Assembly: GCA_949300375.1 (NCBI GenBank)
Contig: CASGEB010000017.1
Location: 1 to 39,345 of the forward strand
Origin: an uncultured Pseudomonadota bacterium
GTDB lineage: Bacteria > Pseudomonadota > Alphaproteobacteria > RF32 > CAG-239
DNA length: 39,345 nucleotides
Reading direction: 5' to 3'
The notes under the pieces are model-generated. The model searched no databases. It worked only from the letters and a program-made list of their open reading frames with translations, and was not told the origin of the DNA. Positions 9,133-17,117 of this stretch are shown piece after piece. Positions within the stretch are counted from its first letter, which is position 1. The number at the start of each line of letters is the position of its first letter. A program made the translations under genes and the position numbers.

Positions 9133-9160
9133 AAAAAACTGCCCGCGGGCAGTTTTTTTT
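9131..9160. terminator. Perfect 30-bp palindromic bidirectional terminator
   Basis: Eight A, then CTGCCCG, CGGGCAG and eight T form a perfect palindrome, giving a strong GC stem with a U-tract on either strand. Its first bases are part of the stop codon of the preceding gene. It should end the gcrA/motAB-side transcript. Confidence 0.92.
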
Positions 9161-9226
9161 GTGTGATGTATTTGCGGCATAAAATTTTTTGTGGTATACT
9201 GGAGGAGGGCAATCGGAGTTGGAAAT

Positions 9227-10048
9227 ATGACGACAAATATTGAGAATATGCGAGCAAGGATTGAAAAAATCAAGATGCTGAAAAAACTGTTTAATAAAGA
9301 AACAGGTTTTCCTATAGCAAAAGATGCCGAAGAGCTGCCGCCGCTGCGTAAAGGGTATGTAAGGCTGGTTCACCAGACTCATGCCGAATGTGCGGTTTCT
9401 CTGGCAGAGAACGGATTGGTTTATAACCGGATATATGCGGGGAGAACAGATTGCGGCAGCCGCTATGCAGAGATTACTTCCATGGCCGTGGCGAAGACGG
9501 AAGACGAGTTTTGGCAGAGTTTAACGAAAGAAAATGTTCGTCATAAGGGTGCGGACGTTATGGCGATTTTTGATATGCCGCAGGAAGAGTGCGGAGCACA
9601 TCAGCGCGAATTGTTGGCACAATATTTAAATGGTACGATTTCACGCGGTTATTTGGTCGGTGTTATCCCCAATTACGGAAATCAGGATATTAAACTTACG
9701 CAAGAGGAAATGGAGATTAAAAGGGCGTCTGCGCAGCAGAATCCTCTGCCTCCGGCGTATGAAACGCCGAATTGGCGTGAAAATGTGCAGCAGGCGCAGG
9801 ATAAAATGTTTGCACAGCTGGCCGAACGAGAAAACGAGGACGAGTTTGGCGGAAATTTTTCAGCGCAGGAGCAGGATAATCTGCAGGAAGAACAAAATAT
9901 TGGGCAGATTGCAGAGGCAACTTGGGATGATTTTGACGATTGGGAAACCGTGCAGGATGTTGAGGAAAAGGCAACGACATCGGCTCATCTTTTTGAAGAC
10001 GGGAATTTTATGGCTCTGTCTGCCGGCAAAAAAGGAAAATGCCGTTGA
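9227..10048 (+). CDS. Unknown cytoplasmic protein, possible ADP-ribosyltransferase-like N-terminal domain
   Basis: The 273-residue product has no signal peptide or membrane helix. I prefer the ATG at 9227 because a GGAG stands eight bases before it; an in-frame GTG at 9191 would include the ribosome-binding region. The N-terminal two-thirds looks folded. It contains GYVRLVHQTHAECAVSLAEN followed by GLVYNR, and later GYLVGVIPNYGNQD. The R-L-V-H-x-T then G-L pattern recalls the NAD-binding start of PARP-like ADP-ribosyltransferase folds, but that is only an impression. The last 90 residues are acidic and Gln-rich and probably disordered. It ends 13 bases from a convergent transglycosylase gene. 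Function is unknown. Confidence 0.8.
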   Translation: MTTNIENMRARIEKIKMLKKLFNKETGFPIAKDAEELPPLRKGYVRLVHQTHAECAVSLAENGLVYNRIYAGRTDCGSRYAEITSMAVAKTEDEFWQSLTKENVRHKGADVMAIFDMPQEECGAHQRELLAQYLNGTISRGYLVGVIPNYGNQDIKLTQEEMEIKRASAQQNPLPPAYETPNWRENVQQAQDKMFAQLAERENEDEFGGNFSAQEQDNLQEEQNIGQIAEATWDDFDDWETVQDVEEKATTSAHLFEDGNFMALSAGKKGKCR

Positions 10049-10061
10049 TACGGTTGGCATT

Positions 10062-11834
10062 TTAGTCTTGACTACGCTTTAATATGGGCCATTTCCCCTG
10101 AATGATGTCTTTCAGCGTTTGATTTTTTTCCTGTAGCCGTATTTGGTAAATCCAGTAATTGGCCATGACGCGTTCGATGTATAAGCGGGTTTCTCTTGAC
10201 GGCACCAGTTCGATGAACAACAGCGGGTCGTTATTGTCTTTGATTGTTTTCAGCCATTTGTAAAGATTTCCAGGCCCGGCATTGTAGGCAACCAGCATAT
10301 AAAACAGGTTGCCGTTGATAAAGGACTTGTCTAGCAGATATTCTATATATTGCTGTCCCAGTTCCAGGTTGTATTCGGCTTTATATAACGGACGGCAGTC
10401 CCGGCGCAGCTTTTTGTCTTTTGTGATGTGATAGGCGGTGTTGGGCAGCAGCTGGAGCAGGCCTTTGGCTCCGGCCGGACTGGAGGCATACGGGCTGAAA
10501 GAAGATTCCTGCCGGGCAACGGCCAACAGAAGCGATTTGTCCAGACGCCAGCCTTTTTCCGGTGTCCAATGCGGAATCGGATAATTAAAATAATCATAAC
10601 AGCGGTCGGCATTTTGATTGCCCAGCTGTTTTGACAGGCGCATGGCTATATTGTGGGCGCGGTATTTGTGCGCCAAAAAGAGCAATGCTTCTTTTTGAGC
10701 GTCATTAACGGGTTCCGCATTATTTGCAATTTCTTGTCCGGCCAGTTTGTATTGTTGGCAGAGAATTAGAATCAGGGCGCGTTTTACAGCCGGATTTTTT
10801 ATCAGACCGGGAAGATAATTATTGATGTCCAAATTGTTGTAATAACTGGCTGATGTCCACCGGTAATCAGGTTTGCCGCTGGTTTTGGCATTTCCCAAAA
10901 TCCCGTAAAATGTGTATTTGTATGCTGCCGCCTTTTTGTACCATTGAAGAGCTTCCTTTTTTTGTCCGCGTTTTTCCAGGCTGCGTCCGGCCCAATAGGC
11001 GCCGGCGGCAACCAGCCAGTCGTCATTTTTCATTTTTCCGAGGGTTTTGAATTTGGCTGCGGCGGTTTTGTATTGTTTCAGCCGCCAAGAGGCCAGCCCG
11101 GCAATCCAATAGCCCGTAGCATTGTCTTTTGCGCGGTTTATTGTTCGTTGCGCCCATTCCCTTGCCAGCCGGTTTTCATTGTCCAGCAGATATTTCTGAG
11201 CCAGGTTTGCGCATAAAACAGCATAATATTTGGGGGGAAGTTGTTTTTGAAATTTGCGGTTTTCCAAAGCAATCCGTGCAACTTTGGTTTTTCCTTTGTT
11301 TAAGGCTTTGGCAAATTTTCTGATTTGACGTTCCAGAAAAATCAGGCGTTGTTCCGGCATATTGTCAAAATCTTCATAATTCCAGCTGTAATATCCGAAT
11401 TTCTTTTGAAAAGCCGGCTCCGGCAATTTTGCTTTTTCTTTGATTGGCGCTTTTTTCCGGGCAAGTTTATATATTCTCGGAGCTTCGGGCAGGTCGGCAT
11501 ATTCTTTCAACCAGTTTTTTAATTCCGGATAGCTGCTGGCATAGGATTTGGAAAGGTAAATTTGCGCCTTGATATGGCCGAGAAGTAAAGGATTGTCTAT
11601 TTTTTTTATGAGCTTGCGGGCTGCCGCGATGCGGTTGTTTTCTACAGCATAGAATATTTTTTTATAGTTCTTCAGGTCTGATTTTGAAACATCTGCCGCT
11701 TTTAGAATCAAATCTGTTTCCCGGGAACTTATTTTGGGATTAATTTCTGCGGGATTTTCCTGAGATTGTGCGAAAACGGGAGCGGTAAAAAATATGCTCC
11801 AAAATATTAAAAAACAGCAGACTTTTTTTGACAT
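10062..11834 (-). CDS. slt: Soluble lytic murein transglycosylase (Slt70-like)
   Basis: The enzyme cleaves the MurNAc-GlcNAc bond of peptidoglycan in the periplasm and leaves 1,6-anhydro ends. It starts with a signal peptide (MSKKVCCFLIFWSIFFTAPVFAQS). About 400 residues of alpha-helical superhelix follow, as in Slt70. The C-terminal SLT domain has ARQESSF with the catalytic Glu at about residue 443, then AGAKGLLQLLPNTA and AYNAGPGNL. At 590 residues it has the usual Slt70 length. It follows two small exported proteins on the same strand with a four-base gap, so it is in an operon with them, and uracil-DNA glycosylase lies further upstream. Confidence 0.94.
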   Translation of the reverse strand: MSKKVCCFLIFWSIFFTAPVFAQSQENPAEINPKISSRETDLILKAADVSKSDLKNYKKIFYAVENNRIAAARKLIKKIDNPLLLGHIKAQIYLSKSYASSYPELKNWLKEYADLPEAPRIYKLARKKAPIKEKAKLPEPAFQKKFGYYSWNYEDFDNMPEQRLIFLERQIRKFAKALNKGKTKVARIALENRKFQKQLPPKYYAVLCANLAQKYLLDNENRLAREWAQRTINRAKDNATGYWIAGLASWRLKQYKTAAAKFKTLGKMKNDDWLVAAGAYWAGRSLEKRGQKKEALQWYKKAAAYKYTFYGILGNAKTSGKPDYRWTSASYYNNLDINNYLPGLIKNPAVKRALILILCQQYKLAGQEIANNAEPVNDAQKEALLFLAHKYRAHNIAMRLSKQLGNQNADRCYDYFNYPIPHWTPEKGWRLDKSLLLAVARQESSFSPYASSPAGAKGLLQLLPNTAYHITKDKKLRRDCRPLYKAEYNLELGQQYIEYLLDKSFINGNLFYMLVAYNAGPGNLYKWLKTIKDNNDPLLFIELVPSRETRLYIERVMANYWIYQIRLQEKNQTLKDIIQGKWPILKRSQD

Positions 11835-11838
11835 TCGT

Positions 11839-12357
11839 TTATCTTACCCGACTCCAGGTTAACAAGGAGGCGCATTCTTCGGAGGTCATCCCTTTGATGC
11901 GGCAGCGGTTGCTGACGATGTTTGGAACCTTGTCTATGGAGTAGCAGCCTTCGCCTAGCAGCGTGATTTCTTTGTAATGCTTGACATGAGGCGGAATGTC
12001 ATAAAAGTTTGATGAGGAACGGATTTCCGGCCATATCAGCTGGATGCTCAGTTGGGAAAGCTTGTTCTTGGTCAAAGGAAGTACCGAGAGTTTCATTGAG
12101 CAGCTGACTTTACCTGATAATGTGTGCTCTATTTTAAAATCTTCATAAAAAACTAAAATATACTGTTTTTCATCTTGAGAGGCCTGCAGGGCAGACGCTT
12201 TATCCGACGATATGACGGAATTGTATCTTATCCGGGGGGATTCTTCGGCAGCAGGAGCGGCAGTTTGAGCCGGATAAGCAAAACTCTGGGCAAAAGCACC
12301 GGTTCCGGACAATAACATACCGGACAGCAATATGAAGATTTTATATGCCGCTTTCAT
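11839..12357 (-). CDS. Small exported protein of unknown function
   Basis: The 172-residue product has a signal peptide (MKAAYKIFILLSGMLLSGTGAFAQ) followed by an Ala/Pro-rich stretch. A compact domain follows with four Cys, in KVSCSM, GEGCYS, NRCRIKG and EECASLL. The even number of cysteines suggests disulfides in the periplasm. The start is preceded on its strand by GGAGGAAC, a good ribosome-binding site. It lies 15 bases after another exported protein and four bases before the transglycosylase, so the three are probably one operon. I do not recognise the family. Confidence 0.8.
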   Translation of the reverse strand: MKAAYKIFILLSGMLLSGTGAFAQSFAYPAQTAAPAAEESPRIRYNSVISSDKASALQASQDEKQYILVFYEDFKIEHTLSGKVSCSMKLSVLPLTKNKLSQLSIQLIWPEIRSSSNFYDIPPHVKHYKEITLLGEGCYSIDKVPNIVSNRCRIKGMTSEECASLLTWSRVR

Positions 12358-12372
12358 TGTTCCTCCATGCAG

Positions 12373-13029
12373 TTATTTTAACAAAACCGCCGAAACTTTG
12401 TTGATGTTTGTTTCGATTTGGTTAAACAAAGCGTCGATTTCTCTTTTGTCTGCATCTTTCTGAGCGTTTTCCTGCGCGGCCTGATCATTTAGCGATACGG
12501 GTTTGAATTCGGTATAGTATTGCGGGTCTATTGCCGGGACAAAGCGGAATATTCCGGCACAGGAGAAATTGCTTTTTCTTTCTTGCAGTTTGCAGTTCTT
12601 GACATCAATTTCAGGATCTCTCATCAACAAAAAGCAGTTTGTTCCGTCAATTTTAGATTTAACGGTTTTCTGCCGAAAAGCCTGAAGAGTCGGAATGCTG
12701 ATGGAAGACAGAATTGTGTTTTCAGAAACCGGGGCGCGGGAAACATAGCTGCCGTAAGCTGATTGGGGATTGGCGCCGGTTATGCTGTTTTTGCTGGTTT
12801 CGTCCGTCCATTTCAGTTCTACCGTAATATCATTAATATTAATGTTGCTGCGGTTATAAATGGTGGTGTTGAATTCACAGCCGATGGTTTGATTGCTTCC
12901 GTCTTTCAGCGGGACAACGTTGTGTATTTTCAGCAAAACGGCTTCGTCCGTTTCGGCGGCGGCAGGAAAGGATGTTCCCAAGCAGAACAATCCGGTTAAT
13001 GCCAAGATAACTTTTTTATACTTAAACAT
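12373..13029 (-). CDS. Exported protein of unknown function, beta-rich
   Basis: The 218-residue product begins with a signal peptide (MFKYKKVILALTGLFCLGTSFPAAAE). The mature part starts with an immunoglobulin-like pattern (CEFNTTIYNRSNININDITVELKW), which suggests a beta-sandwich domain. It contains Cys residues in IGCEF, TNCFLL, KNCKL and FSCAG that could form disulfides. The last 40 residues are a charged helix. It heads the likely operon with the next exported protein and the lytic transglycosylase. The function is unknown; a cell-envelope role is inferred from the signal peptide and neighbours. Confidence 0.8.
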   Translation of the reverse strand: MFKYKKVILALTGLFCLGTSFPAAAETDEAVLLKIHNVVPLKDGSNQTIGCEFNTTIYNRSNININDITVELKWTDETSKNSITGANPQSAYGSYVSRAPVSENTILSSISIPTLQAFRQKTVKSKIDGTNCFLLMRDPEIDVKNCKLQERKSNFSCAGIFRFVPAIDPQYYTEFKPVSLNDQAAQENAQKDADKREIDALFNQIETNINKVSAVLLK

Positions 13030-13105
13030 ATTTTATTCCTTAATGCATTAATACTGTTTATTCCATAATAATAGAATTATTTTATTAGCCAATAAATTTT
13101 TCAAA

Positions 13106-13924
13106 CTATTGCATAGTTTTCTTCAACCGGAGAAGATCGCTCCATGCTCTGGCTTTTTGCGCGGCGTTTCGGAGCAGGTAGGCCGGGTGAAAACTAGCCA
13201 AAACCGGAATCTTTTTTCCGTCGGCTTTTTCATATTCAAGCCAACGCCCGCGCAGGCGGGAAATCGGTTCTTGATTGTCCAGCAGGGCATTTGCGGCACT
13301 GCCGCCGAGAATTAATATATATTCGGGGTCAACCAGTTCAATCTGGCGCTTTAAAAACGGGAGGCAAACGGCGATTTCGGCGCTGGTCGGCGTTCGGTTT
13401 CCGGGAGGACGCCAGGGCAGGACGTTTGTGATGAAATAGCTGCTGCGGTCCATTCCGACGGCGTTCATCATCTTGTCTAGCAAATGGCCGCTGCGGCCGA
13501 CAAACGGACGTCCGATGCGGTCTTCGTCCGCGCCGGGCGCTTCTCCGACCAAAACCAGACGGGCGTGAGGGTTTCCGTCTCCGAATACGGTATGCGAGGC
13601 CGTCAGTTTTAAAGCACAGCCGTCAAATTTTTCAACAGCGGCGCGCAATTCTTCCAACGTTTGGGCGGCGGCACAGATTTCATGGGCGTTTTGGCAGGCG
13701 CTCAATGTGGCCTGAGCAAGTTCCGTTGTTGCCTGGCGGTCAGAACTGGAAACAGGGGGTGAGGCCAAAATTACCGGAGCTTTTTTTATTGCCTGCGGTT
13801 CTTGTATGTTTTTTTTCTCGGTTAACCCGACTCCGAACGGTTCATCTCCGAGGATTTCATCAACCCCGGACATGATGTAATATTCCAATGCCGCTTTTAT
13901 ATTTAACTTTTCTTCCATACACAT
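13106..13924 (-). CDS. Uracil-DNA glycosylase, family 4-like
   Basis: The enzyme removes uracil from DNA as the first step of base-excision repair. After about 100 variable residues the catalytic domain shows HTVFGDGNPHARLVLVGEAP, GADEDRIGRPFVGRSG (the family 4 uracil-binding motif) and the second active-site motif SFHPAYLLRN. The family normally binds a 4Fe-4S cluster through four Cys. I see Cys in FDGCALK and EIAVCLPF, but the other two positions are occupied by Phe (KFDGC) and Trp (LPWRPP), so the cluster may be absent or altered. No clear ribosome-binding site is visible before the ATG at 13924; an alternative ATG lies two codons in. It is divergent from the TPR lipoprotein gene. Confidence 0.9.
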   Translation of the reverse strand: MCMEEKLNIKAALEYYIMSGVDEILGDEPFGVGLTEKKNIQEPQAIKKAPVILASPPVSSSDRQATTELAQATLSACQNAHEICAAAQTLEELRAAVEKFDGCALKLTASHTVFGDGNPHARLVLVGEAPGADEDRIGRPFVGRSGHLLDKMMNAVGMDRSSYFITNVLPWRPPGNRTPTSAEIAVCLPFLKRQIELVDPEYILILGGSAANALLDNQEPISRLRGRWLEYEKADGKKIPVLASFHPAYLLRNAAQKARAWSDLLRLKKTMQ

Positions 13925-14065
13925 ATTCTTAATAGAAAATTATTTTTTTGCAATCTTAATCATTTATTTGCACAAATTTTGTGTTATATTTAGAATTTAG
14001 TATTGTATATCTGATAAACTTATATATAAATTATAAATAAGTGTGTTTGATTAGGTGAGCGCTAT

Positions 14066-15871
14066 ATGTCTAAGTTTGTTTACTGTTGTGTTTTTTTATG
14101 CGGGATAGTATTGTTTAATTCCTGTTCCAACCGGATGGAAGTAAAGACTTCCGGCGGGCAGGCGAATTCTGTTTTTGCCAATGAAAACAAACTCGGAAAA
14201 TCTTACGGCGCTTATATTGCCGGGCGGGTTGCCCATTTGCGCAAGAATTTCAGCCAGGCTGCGGATTTTTATATGCAGGCTTTGCAGGCGGATCCGGATA
14301 ATCCCGAACTGGTCAGCAAAGTGTATTTGCTGCTGACTTCTAAAGGAAGGATTGACGAAGCGGCAAAATATGCTGAAATTTCTTTGAAAAATGGCGATGA
14401 AAACAGCTTTATTTATATGATTCTGGCAGTCAATGATATTAAAAACGGCCGTTACAACGAGGCCGAAAAACATATGAAACATTTGAACGGCCAGATTTAT
14501 AAAGGCTTTATTATACCTTTTTTGTCGGCATGGAACTCTGTCGGACGCGGCGGTGATGATGATAAAAATCTGAAAAATGCCATTGCCCGTTTGGAAGTGG
14601 TAAAAAAAGAGCCGGGGCTGCGCGCCATGTATCTGTTTCATTCCGGGATGATTTATGATTATGCCGGGCGGAATGAGAAAGCTCAGTTGTTTTATGAGAC
14701 TTTTGCTGAGCAGGAAAGCCGTGAAATGTCCTTGCGCTCTTTGCAGATTATTACCAATTTTTATTTGAGAACAGGACAGAAAGATAAGGCCGTGGCTTTG
14801 GTTTCCCGCTATCATAACGAGACTGTTCTCGCGGATATGCTGAACAATATCCGGAAAGAAATTATCTCGGCGGATCCGAAGAAAACCGAAAAAATCCTTA
14901 CTTCGGCCAATGTCGGATTGTCGGAGGCTTTGTTTAACGTGGCTTATTTTTTGCGTCAGGATCCGGCAGGTTTGGATTTGGCTCATATGATTGTCAGTAT
15001 GTCTATTTATGCAAATCCGAAATATGATTTTGCCAAGCTGTTTTTGGCCGATGTGCTGGAGAGCCGCGATATGTATGAAGAAGCCAACGAAGTTTACGGC
15101 GAAATTGATAAATCGTCGGTTGCTTATTATACCGCCCAGTTGAAAAAGGCCGGAAATTATGTTTCGATGAATGATTATAAATCAGCCGAATTGCTGCTGA
15201 AAACGCTGGTGTTGGACGGATACAGCTCTTATGGCCTGTATTTGGATTTGGGCGATGTGCTGCGCTTTAACGGTAAATACAGCGAGGCAATTGAATATTA
15301 TCGCAAAGCGGTGAAAGCCATGCCGAAGAACAGCGGACAGCGCTGGGTTCCGCTTTATGCTCTCGGAATCGCCTATGAGCAGGACAACCAATGGGATAAG
15401 GCGGAAAAAGTTTTTCTGAAGGCACTGGATATGAGCCAGAATTATTATCTGGTGCAGAATTATCTCGGATACAGCTGGATTTTGCAGGGCAAAAATGTGG
15501 AAGAGGCTTTTGGAATGATTGCCGATGCTTATCAGCAGGCTCCGACGGACGGGCATATTATTGACAGTATGGGGTGGGCTTTTTATCAGATAGGGATGTA
15601 TGACAAGGCTGCCGAATATTTGGAAAAAGCCGCGGAACTTGAACCGGCCAATGCCGTTATCAGCGACCATCTGGGAGATGCTTATTGGAATTCCGGAAGA
15701 AAAAATGAAGCATATTTTCAATGGAACCACGTTTTGACCAGCAAAGATGATACTAAAGAAGTCAACATCGCTTCCGTACGCAAAAAAATCGAACAGGGAC
15801 TGCCTTTGCATAAACCGCTGAGTTATGATAAAAAGCTGATTGAAGAAAAAATTTTGCAAATAGAGGAATAA
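14066..15871 (+). CDS. TPR-repeat protein, probable lipoprotein
   Basis: The 601-residue product starts with a hydrophobic signal ending in VLFNSCSN, a near-match to a lipobox, so Cys20 may be lipidated. The rest is built of tetratricopeptide-like helical pairs, for example AADFYMQALQADPDNPELV, YSEAIEYYRKAVKAMPKN, WDKAEKVFLKALDMSQ and YDKAAEYLEKAAELEPAN. Such proteins are scaffolds for protein-protein contact. Large TPR proteins next to uracil-DNA glycosylase and lytic transglycosylase genes occur in other Alphaproteobacteria (from memory), which suggests an envelope or wall function. AGGTGAG lies six bases before the ATG. It is divergent from the glycosylase gene across 141 bases. Confidence 0.9.
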   Translation: MSKFVYCCVFLCGIVLFNSCSNRMEVKTSGGQANSVFANENKLGKSYGAYIAGRVAHLRKNFSQAADFYMQALQADPDNPELVSKVYLLLTSKGRIDEAAKYAEISLKNGDENSFIYMILAVNDIKNGRYNEAEKHMKHLNGQIYKGFIIPFLSAWNSVGRGGDDDKNLKNAIARLEVVKKEPGLRAMYLFHSGMIYDYAGRNEKAQLFYETFAEQESREMSLRSLQIITNFYLRTGQKDKAVALVSRYHNETVLADMLNNIRKEIISADPKKTEKILTSANVGLSEALFNVAYFLRQDPAGLDLAHMIVSMSIYANPKYDFAKLFLADVLESRDMYEEANEVYGEIDKSSVAYYTAQLKKAGNYVSMNDYKSAELLLKTLVLDGYSSYGLYLDLGDVLRFNGKYSEAIEYYRKAVKAMPKNSGQRWVPLYALGIAYEQDNQWDKAEKVFLKALDMSQNYYLVQNYLGYSWILQGKNVEEAFGMIADAYQQAPTDGHIIDSMGWAFYQIGMYDKAAEYLEKAAELEPANAVISDHLGDAYWNSGRKNEAYFQWNHVLTSKDDTKEVNIASVRKKIEQGLPLHKPLSYDKKLIEEKILQIEE

Positions 15872-15915
15872 AAAAAGCTTTTGCCTGCTTGAAAATGCCG
15901 CAAACCTGCTTATAT

Positions 15916-15933
15916 CCGGATTGTTAAATCCGG
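15916..15933 (+). promoter_or_regulatory. Hairpin touching a ribosome-binding site
   Basis: CCGGATT at 15916-15922 and AATCCGG at 15927-15933 form a perfect seven-base stem with a GTTA loop. The 3' arm shares its last two G with the GGGAGGG ribosome-binding site (15932-15938) of the next gene, whose ATG is at 15943. The position would allow it to limit ribosome access; this is inference. Confidence 0.45.
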
Positions 15934-15942
15934 GAGGGCGGT

Positions 15943-16260
15943 ATGGAATTGTATTTGTTTTTGGCTTTTATCCTTTTGTATGTTTTGATGTCTTTTTTTG
16001 TTCAAAAGACCGTTCTGCATAAGATTTGGACGCTGGCTTTTATTGCGGCTTTTGCCGTTACGGCCGTGGCCATTGCCTTTTTACGCATGAACAATCAGGA
16101 TGTGATGATGGATGCCAGCGAGCTGAACTGGTATTATCTGTTGTATTTGTTTGGTTCGATGTCCGTTGTTCTCGGCGTTATCAATCTTTGGATGTATCGT
16201 ATGCCGCTTTTCCGGATATTTTTTGGCGGCAGTGAAGAGACGGATGATAAGCAAAATTAA
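15943..16260 (+). CDS. Small three-helix membrane protein of unknown function
   Basis: The 105-residue product has three hydrophobic segments (about 2-20, 26-46 and 63-84) and a short acidic, Asp-rich C-terminus (EETDDKQN). The ATG at 15943 has a strong GGGAGGG site five bases before it. It follows the TPR lipoprotein after 71 bases on the same strand and overlaps the end of a convergent gene by four bases. I do not recognise a family. Confidence 0.75.
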   Translation: MELYLFLAFILLYVLMSFFVQKTVLHKIWTLAFIAAFAVTAVAIAFLRMNNQDVMMDASELNWYYLLYLFGSMSVVLGVINLWMYRMPLFRIFFGGSEETDDKQN

Positions 16261-16955
16261 TTTTTTAAAATAACTTTGAGCTTTTTGCCGCCGATTTTGG
16301 TATAATAAGTGTTTGGGCAAAAGCAGAATAAGGGTTTGCGTAAATTCAGAAAACGCCGGATTTTTTGCACGTCGGAGCAGCAGAGTTCCAAAGTATTGTC
16401 CTGCAGGCGGAGTTTGCTTATTTCTTTAATCCGGTGGGCAAAATTGAACAATTCTTCCGTGTGTTTCCAGCTTTTGTATCCGGGCATCGGTTTTTCTATT
16501 TCTATAATTTGACCATCCCAGGGCGTTGTGTATTTTTTTTCAAATTCCTGCCGGTTTATTCCCAAAGTGAGCAGAAGATTTTCATCAACTTCGGCAAGAT
16601 TGTCGCTTGCATGCACAAGAAACCCTCCCCCGGTCCATTGTCTGTAGAGGTTTTTGTTGCGGATGGCGTTGTCGTTAATTTCGTATCCCCGGCGGGGATT
16701 GAGTTTATAAACAGGAGATTTATCCCAAACAGTTACCAACAAAAATTTTTCTCGGCCGCATTCGTAGGTTTTGCGGTAGCCGCCGCGCATATTCTTATTG
16801 TAGAAACGGGTGAAGTTGTTGGGGAACGACTCTTTCGGCCAGCATATTTCGAAAATCCGCAATACTTCATATTTCTTTTTTATGTCATCCAAAATAGATT
16901 TTTCTTTTTGCCGTGCTTTGCTCCAAAGCAGAAAAATCTGTAATTCTTTTGCCAA
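16257..16955 (-). CDS. Conserved-looking protein of unknown function next to ugd
   Basis: I place the start at a TTG at 16955 because GGAGG (16961-16965 on this strand) sits five bases before it. The open frame continues further upstream but that part looks non-coding. The resulting 232-residue protein begins MAKELQIFLLWSKARQKEKS. It is soluble and basic, with blocks such as VLRIFEICWP, FLLVTVWDKSPVY and YRQWTGGGFLVHASDN that look like a folded domain. I have a vague memory of similar sequences in surface-polysaccharide gene clusters but cannot name the family. The divergent neighbour is UDP-glucose dehydrogenase, which would fit. The last bases overlap a convergent small membrane protein gene. 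Confidence 0.75.
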   Translation of the reverse strand: MAKELQIFLLWSKARQKEKSILDDIKKKYEVLRIFEICWPKESFPNNFTRFYNKNMRGGYRKTYECGREKFLLVTVWDKSPVYKLNPRRGYEINDNAIRNKNLYRQWTGGGFLVHASDNLAEVDENLLLTLGINRQEFEKKYTTPWDGQIIEIEKPMPGYKSWKHTEELFNFAHRIKEISKLRLQDNTLELCCSDVQKIRRFLNLRKPLFCFCPNTYYTKIGGKKLKVILKN

Positions 16956-17117
16956 ATGTTCCTCCAAAACTTTATTGATTGATGTAAGGTAGATAATTAT
17001 TGTTTTGAAATCAAGCCTTTTTTCCGATGTGGTGGAAATCTGGGATATTATAATTGCTTTAACGGCTGTCGGCAGGTATAGTAGCTGCAAGTGTAATTTT
17101 ATTTGAGGAAAATAAGA

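Noticed and set aside
9191-9226. GTG start of the 9227 gene
   Set aside because: It would place the ribosome-binding site inside the coding sequence and adds residues without protein-like character.
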